This document shows, piece after piece, positions 17,860 to 26,773 of a stretch of DNA of 64,000 nt; positions within the stretch are counted from its first letter, which is position 1; each line of letters opens with the position of its first letter. The position numbers and the translations under genes are program-made. The notes beneath the pieces were generated by a model that saw nothing but the letters and a program-made list of their open reading frames with translations, was not told the origin of the DNA and ran no database searches. The stretch comes from Bacteroidales bacterium (GTDB lineage: Bacteria > Bacteroidota > Bacteroidia > Bacteroidales > WCHB1-69), in contig JAFXSR010000017.1 in assembly GCA_017525505.1 (NCBI GenBank), positions 32,961-96,960 of the forward strand. The letters are read 5' to 3'.

Positions 17860-20598
17860 TTACGAACCACATTTGGAGTAGCCGCAATTGGAGCAGCACA
17901 GGCAGCCCTCCTTGTACTCCATGGTATTCTCCTGTCCGCAATTCGGGCAGACAGCTCCTTTAGCTTTTGTACCGTCGCGGAGGAACTTCTTCAAGGCGCG
18001 AATCACACCATTCTTCCAAGAGTTGATGGACTCCTCGCGGAAATTCAGACCGGAGATGATATTGATGATACTTTCCATCGGAATTTCATGTCTCAGCAAA
18101 GCGGAGATCATTTTGGCATAGTTCCAGAATTCAGGATTGAACGTACGGGACAAACCCTTCATCAGCACTTCATAACCGTCCTTGTCGTAGTATTGGAAAT
18201 CGTAAGTTTTTGTGCCATCTTCGTGACGGTTCTTGATGATAAAACCTGACTCCACCCATTTCGGGATGACGAAGCGGTCGCTTTCGGTCTTACCGGTGAA
18301 AATCTCGTATGGACGGCCATCGCGCAAGCCCACGAAAGCAATCCAATCCTCGCAATTGTTTTTGAATCTCACGATTTCGGCTGGCAGGGAGGTAGGGCGT
18401 TTGTAATTCTTAGGCTTTTCGGCAGGTTTTTCCTCTTCTTTCTTGGTGATAGTATTCAGCACACCGTCGCGTGAACCTTCACGATAAACGGTCATGCCTT
18501 TGCAACCCACTTCCCAAGCTTTAACATACAAGCCAGCCACGGTTTCCTCGGTAGTGTCAGCGGGCAAATTCACGGTAACGGAAATGGAATGGTCCACCCA
18601 TTTCTGCACCATACCCTGCAATTCCACTTTCTTCAGATAATCGGTATCGGCAGCCATGGACTTGTAGTAAGGAGATTTCTCAACCAAAGCCAAGATATCG
18701 TCTTTATCCATAGCTTCCAGCTCTTCCTTGCTGATGCCCTGAACTGCGGCCCAGTCGATAAATTTCGGATGGAAGACCATATATTCCTCGAAAAGATCAC
18801 CCACGGTATCACGTACGGTTTTGCGACGGTTCATATCATTGGGATTCACTTTTCTTCTTCTCATATACACCACATTGAAAACAGGCTCGATACCAGAAGT
18901 GGTTTGCGTACAAATACTTACGCTGCCTGTAGGTGCGATAGTCAGCAGAGCGATATTTCTACGGCCATAACGGATCATATCTTCATACAACTTCTCGTCA
19001 GCGGCTTTCAAACGTAACACGAACGGATTGCGGCTTTCTTTGATACAACTGTACACCGGGAAAGCGCCTCTTTCGCGAGCCATGGTAACGGAAGAACGGT
19101 AAGCTGCCAGGGCCAACTGCTTGTGCACCTCTGTTGAGAAAGCGTTGCCGTGGTCGGAACCGTACTGGATATTCAGAGCGGCCAGCATATCGCCTTCGGC
19201 GGTGATACCCAAACCTGTACGACGACCTTTCAGGGACTGTTTCTTGATCTTGTTCCACAGTTCCAGTTCCACACGTTTGATATCATCCGTTTCAGGATCT
19301 CTGTTGATTTTGTCTATAATTTTCTCGATTTTCTCCAATTCCAAGTCAATGATGTCATCCATCAGACGCTGGGCGTACTGTACATGCTGGCGGAACAGCG
19401 GCATATTGAAACTGGCCTGATCGGTGAACGGATTATCCACATAGCTGTAGAGATTCATGGCAATCAGACGGCAGCTGTCATAAGGACACAAAGGTATCTC
19501 GCCACAGGGATTGGTGGAAACAGTCAAGAAGCCCTCATCGGCATAGCAGTCGGGAATGGCTTCTCTATGGATGGTATCCCAGAACAAAACACCCGGTTCA
19601 GCGGACTTCCAAGCGTTGTGGGTAATCTTCTGCCACAATTTGGAAGCATCGATTTTCTGTCTGTATTTCGGATTGGGAGAATCGACAGGATATTGCTGAA
19701 CGTAAGGTTTGCCTGTTCTCACGCATTCCATGAACTCATCATCGATACGCACGGACACGTTGGCGCCTGTGATTCTACCCTCTGTCATTTTGGCATCGAT
19801 GAAGCGCTCGGCATCGGGATGTTTGATGGAGATAGACAACATCAATGCGCCACGACGGCCATCCTGGGCCACCTCACGGGTGGAGTTGGAATACCTTTCC
19901 ATGAAAGGCACCACACCGGTAGAGGAAATAGCGCAGTTCTGCACCTTGCTTCCGGTGGGACGGATATGGGACAGATCGTGACCCACACCACCACGACGTT
20001 TCATCAACTGTACCTGTTCCTCATCCATTTTCATGATACCACCGTATGAATCTGAGCGCGCATCATTGCCGATAACGAAGCAGTTGGACAAAGACGAGAT
20101 CTGGAAGTTGTTACCGATACCAGCCATCGGGCTTCCTTGTGGGATCACATACTTGAAATTCTTGAACAAAGAATAAATCAATTCCTCGCTCATCGGGTTG
20201 GCGTATTTTTTTTCAATACGGGCAAACTCACGGGCCATGCGTCGGTGCATCTCGTCAGGATTGCGCTCCAAAAGCTGGCCTTCATCGTTTTTCAGTGCAT
20301 ACTTATCAATCCAAACACCCGCTGCCAGCTCGTCACCATGGAAATAACCCACCACCTCCTGAAAGATATCCTCTTTATTATACGTTCTCATCGATTCCTT
20401 TTCCATATCCTCCACTTTTTTTTCTTCTTCTTGTGTACCTCCCATGACCAATTCTTCCAGGTCATCAAACTGCATTTTTTCCAAACCATTCGCCCGGCTC
20501 TCTATCAGCGCCTGATGGTTGTCTTTTTTCCGGACATCCACCTCCTCCAAGGACTCCGAAATTTTTAAATTGTCAAATAATGATAAATTTGTATCCAT
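17860..20598 (-). CDS. nrdJ: Adenosylcobalamin-dependent (class II) ribonucleotide reductase
   Basis: This enzyme makes deoxyribonucleotides without oxygen dependence, using a B12 radical. Visible features are SLSNCFVIGNDARSDSYGG, the RRGGVGHDLSHIRPTGS segment, NPCGEIPL with its conserved cysteine, and a substrate-site region APTGSVSICTQTTSGIEPVF. The C-terminus is a zinc ribbon (CPNCGQ, then CLCCSNCGYSKCG) common in NrdJ. I start at the ATG at 20598 (912 residues); an ATG 51 bases upstream (20649) is possible. A large, acidic segment precedes the catalytic core. B12 use is matched by a mutase gene at 35060. Confidence 0.94.
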   Translation of the reverse strand: MDTNLSLFDNLKISESLEEVDVRKKDNHQALIESRANGLEKMQFDDLEELVMGGTQEEEKKVEDMEKESMRTYNKEDIFQEVVGYFHGDELAAGVWIDKYALKNDEGQLLERNPDEMHRRMAREFARIEKKYANPMSEELIYSLFKNFKYVIPQGSPMAGIGNNFQISSLSNCFVIGNDARSDSYGGIMKMDEEQVQLMKRRGGVGHDLSHIRPTGSKVQNCAISSTGVVPFMERYSNSTREVAQDGRRGALMLSISIKHPDAERFIDAKMTEGRITGANVSVRIDDEFMECVRTGKPYVQQYPVDSPNPKYRQKIDASKLWQKITHNAWKSAEPGVLFWDTIHREAIPDCYADEGFLTVSTNPCGEIPLCPYDSCRLIAMNLYSYVDNPFTDQASFNMPLFRQHVQYAQRLMDDIIDLELEKIEKIIDKINRDPETDDIKRVELELWNKIKKQSLKGRRTGLGITAEGDMLAALNIQYGSDHGNAFSTEVHKQLALAAYRSSVTMARERGAFPVYSCIKESRNPFVLRLKAADEKLYEDMIRYGRRNIALLTIAPTGSVSICTQTTSGIEPVFNVVYMRRRKVNPNDMNRRKTVRDTVGDLFEEYMVFHPKFIDWAAVQGISKEELEAMDKDDILALVEKSPYYKSMAADTDYLKKVELQGMVQKWVDHSISVTVNLPADTTEETVAGLYVKAWEVGCKGMTVYREGSRDGVLNTITKKEEEKPAEKPKNYKRPTSLPAEIVRFKNNCEDWIAFVGLRDGRPYEIFTGKTESDRFVIPKWVESGFIIKNRHEDGTKTYDFQYYDKDGYEVLMKGLSRTFNPEFWNYAKMISALLRHEIPMESIINIISGLNFREESINSWKNGVIRALKKFLRDGTKAKGAVCPNCGQENTMEYKEGCLCCSNCGYSKCGS

Positions 20599-20899
20599 AA
20601 AAATGCCTATATTTTTTTCACATGTAAGTTCCCGTCGCCCCTTTTTCATAAAACTACATAAAACCCGTCAATGGCAAATTAAACAACTCATTGATAGAAC
20701 GGCTATTAGCTTTACAAAAATCTCTCTAAAACTCTTTCGCTAAAATAAAAAAGTTGCAGCGAATAGAATGTTAAAAAACACATTTATTATGAACAAAATG
20801 ACGTTGATATTTTTTTTCTTTGATTATTAGAGAATTAAGAGAAAAGTGAAAATAATCGTCATTTTTATGCACAAAATGGCATGAAAAATCAAAGAAAAA

Positions 20900-21823
20900 T
20901 CAGTGCATATTACGCTCTTTGAATACCCCGTTTTCATACCCTTGGATACGGGGATTTTCATCGGCCAGCAGCAGTCGTTTTTCCGCCCAAAGGCAATATT
21001 CCTCATTTATTTCAACGCCAAGATATTTGCGTCCCAATTTTTTGGCCACCACGGAGGTCGTACCGGAACCGAGAAAAGGATCGAAGACCAAACCATCCGG
21101 AGGACAAGAGGCCAGAATCAGTTTGGCAACAAGTTTCTCGGGTTTTTGCGTCGGATGGTCGGTATTCTCGGTCATAGACCAATAAGGAATAGTAATGTCA
21201 TCCCAGAAATTTGAAGGACAAGTAAGACGGAATTTACCCTCCTCACCTTCTTCCCAGTCTTTCGGCACACCTTTTTCACGATAAGGAGCCAACACTTTTT
21301 TCTTCTGTTTAACTGACTCTAAATCAAAGTAATAATTATCCTTATCCAAGACTCCGAACCAAATATCTTCCATGCCATTCTTCCAGTTTCTGGAAGCTCC
21401 CCTGCCCTTCTCTCGCTGCCAAGTAATGCGGTTCAGCACCGTCAGATTCTCCTCCATCACCTGCTGCAAGGCCGAGGTGGATTTCCAGTCGCCACAAAGA
21501 TACAACGATCCACTGGGTTTCAACAATTTACACAGCTGTGGAAACCATGAACGCAAGTATTCCAGATACTGACTTCCCGTGATGGCCTTGAATTGGAGAC
21601 CATTGAAATTCTTGGACAGGTTATAGGGTGGATCCACGATAATCAAGTCGGCCAGTTGAGCTGGAAGCCGGGACAACAACGACAATGTGTCCCCATGTAT
21701 TGTCTTGTTGAACAGAATAGCGTTATCATCTACCTGATGGGCAGACAGCAAACGAAACTGAAGAGATTTTCTCTCCTCATCGGTCAGGGTTAAAGTCTTG
21801 TTGCGGGGAGCCCTTTCTTTCAT
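20900..21823 (-). CDS. Orphan beta-class DNA methyltransferase (N6-adenine or N4-cytosine)
   Basis: A 307-residue DNA amino-methyltransferase. Motif IV DPPYNLSKNF lies in the first third, and motif I/X (FDPFLGSGTTSVVAKKLGRKYLGVEI) lies near the C-terminus, so the order is that of the beta class, with a variable target region between. There is no restriction gene next to it: neighbours are nrdJ and a LytTR regulator. It therefore probably acts as a solitary methyltransferase in regulation or protection. The recognition site cannot be read from the sequence. Confidence 0.9.
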   Translation of the reverse strand: MKERAPRNKTLTLTDEERKSLQFRLLSAHQVDDNAILFNKTIHGDTLSLLSRLPAQLADLIIVDPPYNLSKNFNGLQFKAITGSQYLEYLRSWFPQLCKLLKPSGSLYLCGDWKSTSALQQVMEENLTVLNRITWQREKGRGASRNWKNGMEDIWFGVLDKDNYYFDLESVKQKKKVLAPYREKGVPKDWEEGEEGKFRLTCPSNFWDDITIPYWSMTENTDHPTQKPEKLVAKLILASCPPDGLVFDPFLGSGTTSVVAKKLGRKYLGVEINEEYCLWAEKRLLLADENPRIQGYENGVFKERNMH

Positions 21824-21840
21824 AATTCGTGCAAGAAAAG

Positions 21841-22701
21841 CTACTCGGAAGCAGCGAATTTATCCACTATCTGTTCAGAATAGGTTTTGGACACCGGCAG
21901 CGGAGCCACTTCTTCATTATCAAAATTGATAAACAAGCCATCCTTCTCTTTGCTGATCATCTTAATCTTCTGCATATTAACGATATACGAGCGATGACTG
22001 CGACAAAAGCCTTTGTTACTCAACTTCTCTTCCAAATCCTTCAAATTATTACGGAGCATATAATGGAACAAATGGCCATTATCTATATAGTATATATTTA
22101 CATAATTGTCTGCTGATGCCAGATAATAAACATTCGCCAGCAGGATGGACAATTTCAGTCTTCCCTTTTCATCGCAGAAATTAAAAACTTCATCCACATG
22201 AGTGTAGGGTTTGTTGTCCCAGATCTCTTTTTTGTCGAGCAAACTATTCAGTTTACTATTCTTTTCTTTCAAAGAATAGTATAAATACGACACCAAATAA
22301 GGGACAAAAAGGATAGATGGCACAAAAACCAACGCTCTTTTAAAAATATCCTCAAAAGGACGGGCATCTTTAAGTGCGAATTTGTTAAAAACGGAATAGA
22401 CAAACACAATAAAGATGACTTCCGACGCAATCCAGAGCACATATTGCAAGATGGAGATCTGATCGCGGCGACAAACCGCCCACAAAATAAAACGGCTCAA
22501 CACCAAAATGGAAACACAGCCCAAAACGGTGATGGAAGCATAGACCATTTTCATCACATCATCATTGGACTGGTACCAGCTGGTAAGATCGAAGGGGGTG
22601 TAAATGGAAACAAATGCGATGGAAAATACCAAAACGAAAAGCAGCATCTGGATGTTGATGCGGAAATTCGCTAAGTAATCTGGTATTTTCTGGTTCATCA
22701 T
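21841..22701 (-). CDS. Membrane-bound LytTR-type transcription regulator
   Basis: A 286-residue protein with four transmembrane helices in the first 165 residues and a C-terminal LytTR DNA-binding domain (about residues 190-280). The conserved signature is ADNYVNIYY followed by FCRSHRSYIVNMQKI. This membrane-LytTR layout is frequent in Bacteroidota, where the membrane part is presumed to sense an unknown signal. The start is the ATG at 22701. An upstream in-frame TTG overlaps the -7 promoter element and cannot be used. Five phased repeats lie just upstream at 22741-22831 and may be its operator. Confidence 0.9.
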   Translation of the reverse strand: MMNQKIPDYLANFRINIQMLLFVLVFSIAFVSIYTPFDLTSWYQSNDDVMKMVYASITVLGCVSILVLSRFILWAVCRRDQISILQYVLWIASEVIFIVFVYSVFNKFALKDARPFEDIFKRALVFVPSILFVPYLVSYLYYSLKEKNSKLNSLLDKKEIWDNKPYTHVDEVFNFCDEKGRLKLSILLANVYYLASADNYVNIYYIDNGHLFHYMLRNNLKDLEEKLSNKGFCRSHRSYIVNMQKIKMISKEKDGLFINFDNEEVAPLPVSKTYSEQIVDKFAASE

Positions 22702-22722
22702 ACAATATGTTTTAAAGGGGTG

Positions 22723-22730
22723 CAAAGATA
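22723..22730 (-). promoter_or_regulatory. Promoter -7 element for the LytTR gene
   Basis: Minus-strand TATCTTTG, 21 bases upstream of the ATG at 22701. Confidence 0.65.
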
Positions 22731-22740
22731 CGAAAAATTT

Positions 22741-22831
22741 ATTTCACCCCGTATTTTAAAATTTCGTCCCACCGGACGAGAATTTCACCCCTCATTTGGA
22801 GATTTCACCCCTCATTTGGAGATTTCGCCAC
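22741..22831. promoter_or_regulatory. Five phased direct repeats, candidate LytTR operator
   Basis: The 9-base unit ATTTC(A/G)(C/T)C(C/A) starts at 22741, 22761, 22782, 22802 and 22822. Spacings are 20, 21, 20 and 20 bases, about two helical turns. Units 3 and 4 are part of a 20-base perfect tandem repeat. LytTR proteins bind pairs of direct repeats on one helix face. The array is 11 bases beyond the -7 element of the LytTR gene and about 110 bases before the acyl-CoA ligase ATG, so it could control either or both. Confidence 0.55.
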
Positions 22832-22939
22832 ATTTGTCCATCAAACACAACATAAAACACAAGCATGCCATTTTTTTTTATTCTTTTGCAACTTCTTTTG
22901 ATGACGAACGACGACAAACTAATAATTTAAATCATAAAC

Positions 22940-24709
22940 ATGAAAGAAATCAGCAGACTTTTTGACATTTTGAATCGTTATGAGGAAAAATACCCCAAAC
23001 AGACCGTTGCATTAGGTTGTAAAAGAGATCAAAAATGGGTAACCTTCTCACCCGCCAAATATAAAGAAATGACCGACAATATCAGTTATGGCCTGATGAA
23101 GTTGGGTGTTGAACCTGGCGACAAGGTCGGCATCATTGCCAACAACCGTCCCGAATGGAACATGTTGGACATGGGCATCATGCAAATCGGTGCCATCACG
23201 GTTCCCGTGTATCCGACCATCAGCGAGAATGACTACCATTACATCGTCAACCACTCCGACATGAAGGTGGTTTTTGTGGAAGGCGTGGAAGTGATGAACA
23301 AGATCAGCAACATCATGGGTGACACACCAAAATTGGAGAAAGTCTATACTTTCATCAACCGCGACCGTTTCCCCTATCTGGATCAGCTGATAGAGCTGGG
23401 TCGTGAGAATGCCGACCCTGAAGAGCTGAAACGCCGCAGCGACGCTGTGAAGGAGGAAGATTGCTCCACCATCATGTACACTTCCGGCACCACTGGACAC
23501 CCGAAAGGCGTGATGCTGTCGCACCGCAATATTGTGCATCAGCTGCTCAACCTGCGCCAGACACCCGCCAAATGGTCCAACAAGGCCTTCAGCTTCCTGC
23601 CCATCTGTCACGCTTACGAACGCATGCTGGTATTCCTGTACCAATATTTGGGCATGTCGGTATATTATGCGCAGAATTTGGGCACCATTGCCGAGAACAT
23701 CAAGGAAGTGAACCCTACCATGATGTCGGCAGTACCCCGTGTGTTGGAGAAATTCTACGACAAAATATGGAGTTCCAAGTTCAACATGAAACCCATGGCC
23801 CAGAAAATCTTCGTGTGGGCTGTAGAGGTGGCCAAGCAATACAAGATCCAAGACCACGAACGCACAGCCTGGTACAATTTCAAGCATAGCATTGCCGACA
23901 AGCTGGTTTACAAGAAGATACGTGAGAAAATCGGTGGCAATTTTGACATCGTGGTGTCGGGTGCCGCCAGCATACAGCCGCATCTGGCCTCCTTCTTCTC
24001 CGCCATTGGCATGCCCGTTTTCGAGGGTTATGGCAGCACCGAGACCTCTCCTGTGATTGCTGTGAGCTGCCGCGACCGTGACGGACGCGAGGTGGGCACC
24101 GTAGGTTTCCCGCTGCCTGGCGTGGAAATCAAGTTCGCCGACAATGGCGAGCTGCTGTGCCGCGGTCACAATGTGATGATGGGTTACTACAAGAACCCCG
24201 AACTGACCGCCGAGGTCATCGACAAAGACGGTTGGTATCACACGGGGGATATGGGTCGCCGCAACGAAAAAGGACAGATTTTCATCACCGGCCGTATCAA
24301 GAGCTTGTTCAAGACCTCTTTCGGCAAATATATCAACCCCGAAGCTTTGGAAGAGAAATTCTGCGAATCGCCATTCATCGCCAACATGATGGTGGTGGGC
24401 GAGAACCAGAAGTTCGCCGCCGCGGTCATCGCTCCCGACTTTGAGTTCCTTAAAGGCTGGTGCGCACGCCACGAGATGAAATTCACCACCCCCGACGACA
24501 TGGTGCACAACCCCGACATCATCAAACGATACAGCCGTGAGGTACAAAGTTACAACAAGAATTTCGGCGATTTCGAGCAAATCAAGAAATTCATCCTGGT
24601 ACCTGACGAATGGACCATCAAGAATGAGATTCTCACCCCGACCCTGAAAGTGAAGAGACGTTTCGTACAGGAGCGGTATGCCAACCGGATTGACGAAATG
24701 TTCAAATAG
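22940..24709 (+). CDS. Long-chain fatty acid--CoA ligase (AMP-forming)
   Basis: A 589-residue adenylate-forming enzyme that activates fatty acids to acyl-CoA. The AMP-binding P-loop-like motif YTSGTTGHPKGVMLSH is at about residues 180-195. The later motifs are GYGSTETSP, the WYHTGDMG motif with its conserved Asp, and GRIKSLFKTSFGKYINP, which carries the hinge region near the C-terminal domain. The length fits bacterial FadD15-like synthetases. It lies divergent from the LytTR gene. It may serve phospholipid recycling or fatty acid uptake; substrate length is not determined by sequence. Confidence 0.93.
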   Translation: MKEISRLFDILNRYEEKYPKQTVALGCKRDQKWVTFSPAKYKEMTDNISYGLMKLGVEPGDKVGIIANNRPEWNMLDMGIMQIGAITVPVYPTISENDYHYIVNHSDMKVVFVEGVEVMNKISNIMGDTPKLEKVYTFINRDRFPYLDQLIELGRENADPEELKRRSDAVKEEDCSTIMYTSGTTGHPKGVMLSHRNIVHQLLNLRQTPAKWSNKAFSFLPICHAYERMLVFLYQYLGMSVYYAQNLGTIAENIKEVNPTMMSAVPRVLEKFYDKIWSSKFNMKPMAQKIFVWAVEVAKQYKIQDHERTAWYNFKHSIADKLVYKKIREKIGGNFDIVVSGAASIQPHLASFFSAIGMPVFEGYGSTETSPVIAVSCRDRDGREVGTVGFPLPGVEIKFADNGELLCRGHNVMMGYYKNPELTAEVIDKDGWYHTGDMGRRNEKGQIFITGRIKSLFKTSFGKYINPEALEEKFCESPFIANMMVVGENQKFAAAVIAPDFEFLKGWCARHEMKFTTPDDMVHNPDIIKRYSREVQSYNKNFGDFEQIKKFILVPDEWTIKNEILTPTLKVKRRFVQERYANRIDEMFK

Positions 24710-24911
24710 ACATTTTCTTAATACCAAATACCCATTAACCCAGCATTCAATTGAGGGTGACTAAAAAGTAGTCATCCTCTTTTTTTTGCAAATTTAACAG
24801 CAATAATCGTAAATAATAATTGACCGGCGTCATTTGACATTGGCAAATGAAAAAAATGGCTATTTTTCTGAAATTCAGATTAATAGCCATTGTTATTTGA
24901 TGAAATTTTTG

Positions 24912-24919
24912 TATTTTTG
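24912..24919 (+). promoter_or_regulatory. Promoter -7 element for the transposase
   Basis: TATTTTTG, 36 bases upstream of the ATG at 24956, inside the IS. Confidence 0.55.
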
Positions 24920-24955
24920 TATCGCCAAACACAAAAAAAACAAATCATCAAACCA

Positions 24956-26572
24956 ATGGCAAAAGTAACATTTAAATCTTACAATCCCAACGACAATCTT
25001 CTTTTTCCTCCATGTCTGGGAGATTACCTACCCAAGAACCACAACGCGCGTGTTGTCAGCGCCATCATAGACCGGCTTGACATCTCAGAGATTGAAAGCG
25101 GATACAAGGGAGGCGGAGCCAGCAGCTACAATCCCAGGATGCTTCTCAAGGTGATAGTGTACGCATATCTCAACAACGTGTACTCGGGCCGGAAAATGGA
25201 GAGGCTGCTTGTGGAGAACATCGCCTTCATGTGGCTTAGCGGGATGCAGACCCCGGACTTCCGCACCATCAACCTGTTCCGCAGCAAGCGGCTGGCAGGC
25301 AAGTTCGACGGTCTGTTCACCCAGGTGGTGCTGCTGCTTAACGAGGAGGGCTTCGTGTCACTGGATGTCCAGTACATAGACGGCACAAAGATAGAGTCCG
25401 TGGCGAACAAGTACACCTTTGTCTGGAAGGGCAGCGTGGAAAAGAACAAGGCCAGACTGGAGGCCAAGGTGAGATCAGTACTGGAGACGGCCGAACAGAC
25501 ACTGGCGCTGGAGGAGAGCGAGCCGGAAGAGGAGCTGAGCTCCGAGGAGATGACCCGTCGTGCGGAGGCCATCCTCGACAAGATGGACAGGGAGGGCATC
25601 AGCAACAAGAAGATGCGCAAAGCTGTGGAGAAAGTGAAGAGCGAGAAAGCCCCCAAGATGCGGGAGTACGAGGACAAGCTGGAAACCATGGGGGAAAGGA
25701 ACAGCTTCAGCAAAACCGACCCTGACGCCACTTTCATGCGGATGAAGGAGGACGCGATGAACAACGGACAAACCAAGCCGGGATACAATATCCAGATAGC
25801 CACCGAGAACCAGTTCATCACCAATTACGGCATTTTCTGGAGACCGACAGACCAAGAGACTCTCATCCCTTTCCTCGAGTCGTTCCAAGACAGATACGGG
25901 AGACAGAGCAGTGAGGTGTGCGCCGACTCCGGCTACGGCAGCGAACAGAACTACGAGTACATGTTCGGCAACGGCATCGCCCCGTATGTCAAATACAACA
26001 TGTTCCATGCGGAGGACAAAAGGAAACGCCGCCAGAACCCGTTCCTGACACAGCATCTTCACTACAACGAAACGGACGACTACTTCGTATGCCCCATGGG
26101 CCAGCACATGGAGCACATCGGCGATGTGACCGTGAAATCCGACCTCGGATATGAATCCACCGTGAGCAGGTACATCGCACGGAACTGCTCGGGGTGCCCG
26201 TTGCGGGGTATGTGCTACAAAGCGGCTGCTGACAGAAGAATCATAGAGGTCAACCACAAAAACAACGCATACCGGAGAAAGGCCAAGGAACTGCTCACAA
26301 GCGAACGCGGAATCTACCATCGCGGTAACAGACCCATAGAGCCGGAGGCCGTCTTCGGGGACATCAAGTTCAACCACGGGTTCAAACGCTTCCGCCTCAA
26401 ATCCAACGAGAAAGTGAAAACGAAGTTCGGTCTGGTAGCTTTGGCTCACAATATCAGAAAGTACATCGCCATTAACCAGAGCAATATGGCAAAAAACATC
26501 AAAAACAACGCTCCCAAACGCCTTTGTTTACCTCTGGCATGGAATCTGAGACGCTTCCATGAAGCCTGTTGA
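24956..26572 (+). CDS. IS1182-family transposase
   Basis: A 538-residue DDE transposase. The N-terminal segment FPPCLGDYLPKNHNARVV and the block LLKVIVYAYLNNVYSGRKMERLLVEN are typical of IS1182, as is FRTINLFRSKRL. Acidic catalytic candidates are Asp in QYIDGTKIES, Asp in VCADSGYGSEQNYEYM and Glu in EAVFGDIKFNHGFKRFRLK. A cysteine-rich segment (CSGCPLRGMCYKAA) precedes the last part. The frame is intact, so the element may still be active. The start is placed after the promoter at 24912. Confidence 0.95.
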   Translation: MAKVTFKSYNPNDNLLFPPCLGDYLPKNHNARVVSAIIDRLDISEIESGYKGGGASSYNPRMLLKVIVYAYLNNVYSGRKMERLLVENIAFMWLSGMQTPDFRTINLFRSKRLAGKFDGLFTQVVLLLNEEGFVSLDVQYIDGTKIESVANKYTFVWKGSVEKNKARLEAKVRSVLETAEQTLALEESEPEEELSSEEMTRRAEAILDKMDREGISNKKMRKAVEKVKSEKAPKMREYEDKLETMGERNSFSKTDPDATFMRMKEDAMNNGQTKPGYNIQIATENQFITNYGIFWRPTDQETLIPFLESFQDRYGRQSSEVCADSGYGSEQNYEYMFGNGIAPYVKYNMFHAEDKRKRRQNPFLTQHLHYNETDDYFVCPMGQHMEHIGDVTVKSDLGYESTVSRYIARNCSGCPLRGMCYKAAADRRIIEVNHKNNAYRRKAKELLTSERGIYHRGNRPIEPEAVFGDIKFNHGFKRFRLKSNEKVKTKFGLVALAHNIRKYIAINQSNMAKNIKNNAPKRLCLPLAWNLRRFHEAC

Positions 26573-26740
26573 AACAAGGCAAACTTCTATCAGGTATTTT
26601 TTTACACCTAAAGAAATACCCCTCGAATAATGAACAAAAAAAGTGGCCGAACCAAAATCACTTTTTAGTCGGCCTCTTTTTGCTTTGATTTTTATTAGTA
26701 AAAAAATTGGGAGAAAGATAAGAAATAGATAAAAAAAGAC

Positions 26741-26748
26741 TATCTTTG
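26741..26748 (+). promoter_or_regulatory. Promoter -7 element for hsdR
   Basis: TATCTTTG just outside the IS right end. The predicted transcription start is near 26755, which rules out the ATG at 26756 and favours the one at 26774. Confidence 0.6.
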
Positions 26749-26773
26749 CAAATGAATGTTTCAACATCTAGTT

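Larger units (their letters stand above)
24752..26676 (+). mobile_element. IS1182-family insertion sequence with terminator-like ends
   Basis: Terminal inverted repeats are at 24752-24768 and 26660-26676: GAGGGTGACTAAAAAGT against GAGGCCGACTAAAAAGT read inward, two mismatches in 17. Length is 1925 bp with one intact transposase. Each end also folds into a hairpin followed by T residues (24752-24786 with TAGTCATCCTC, and GGCCGA/TCGGCC at the right), so both ends look like intrinsic terminators. I found no clear target duplication at these boundaries; the exact ends may differ by a few bases. Confidence 0.88.

Noticed and set aside
23048..24727. A 559-codon open frame on the minus strand opposite the acyl-CoA ligase
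   Set aside because: It is antisense to a clear FadD-like gene along its whole length, and its translation is His/Val-rich with no motifs. It arises from codon bias of the real gene.
25475..26449. A 324-codon minus-strand frame opposite the transposase
   Set aside because: Shadow of the IS1182 transposase; no motif and no promoter.
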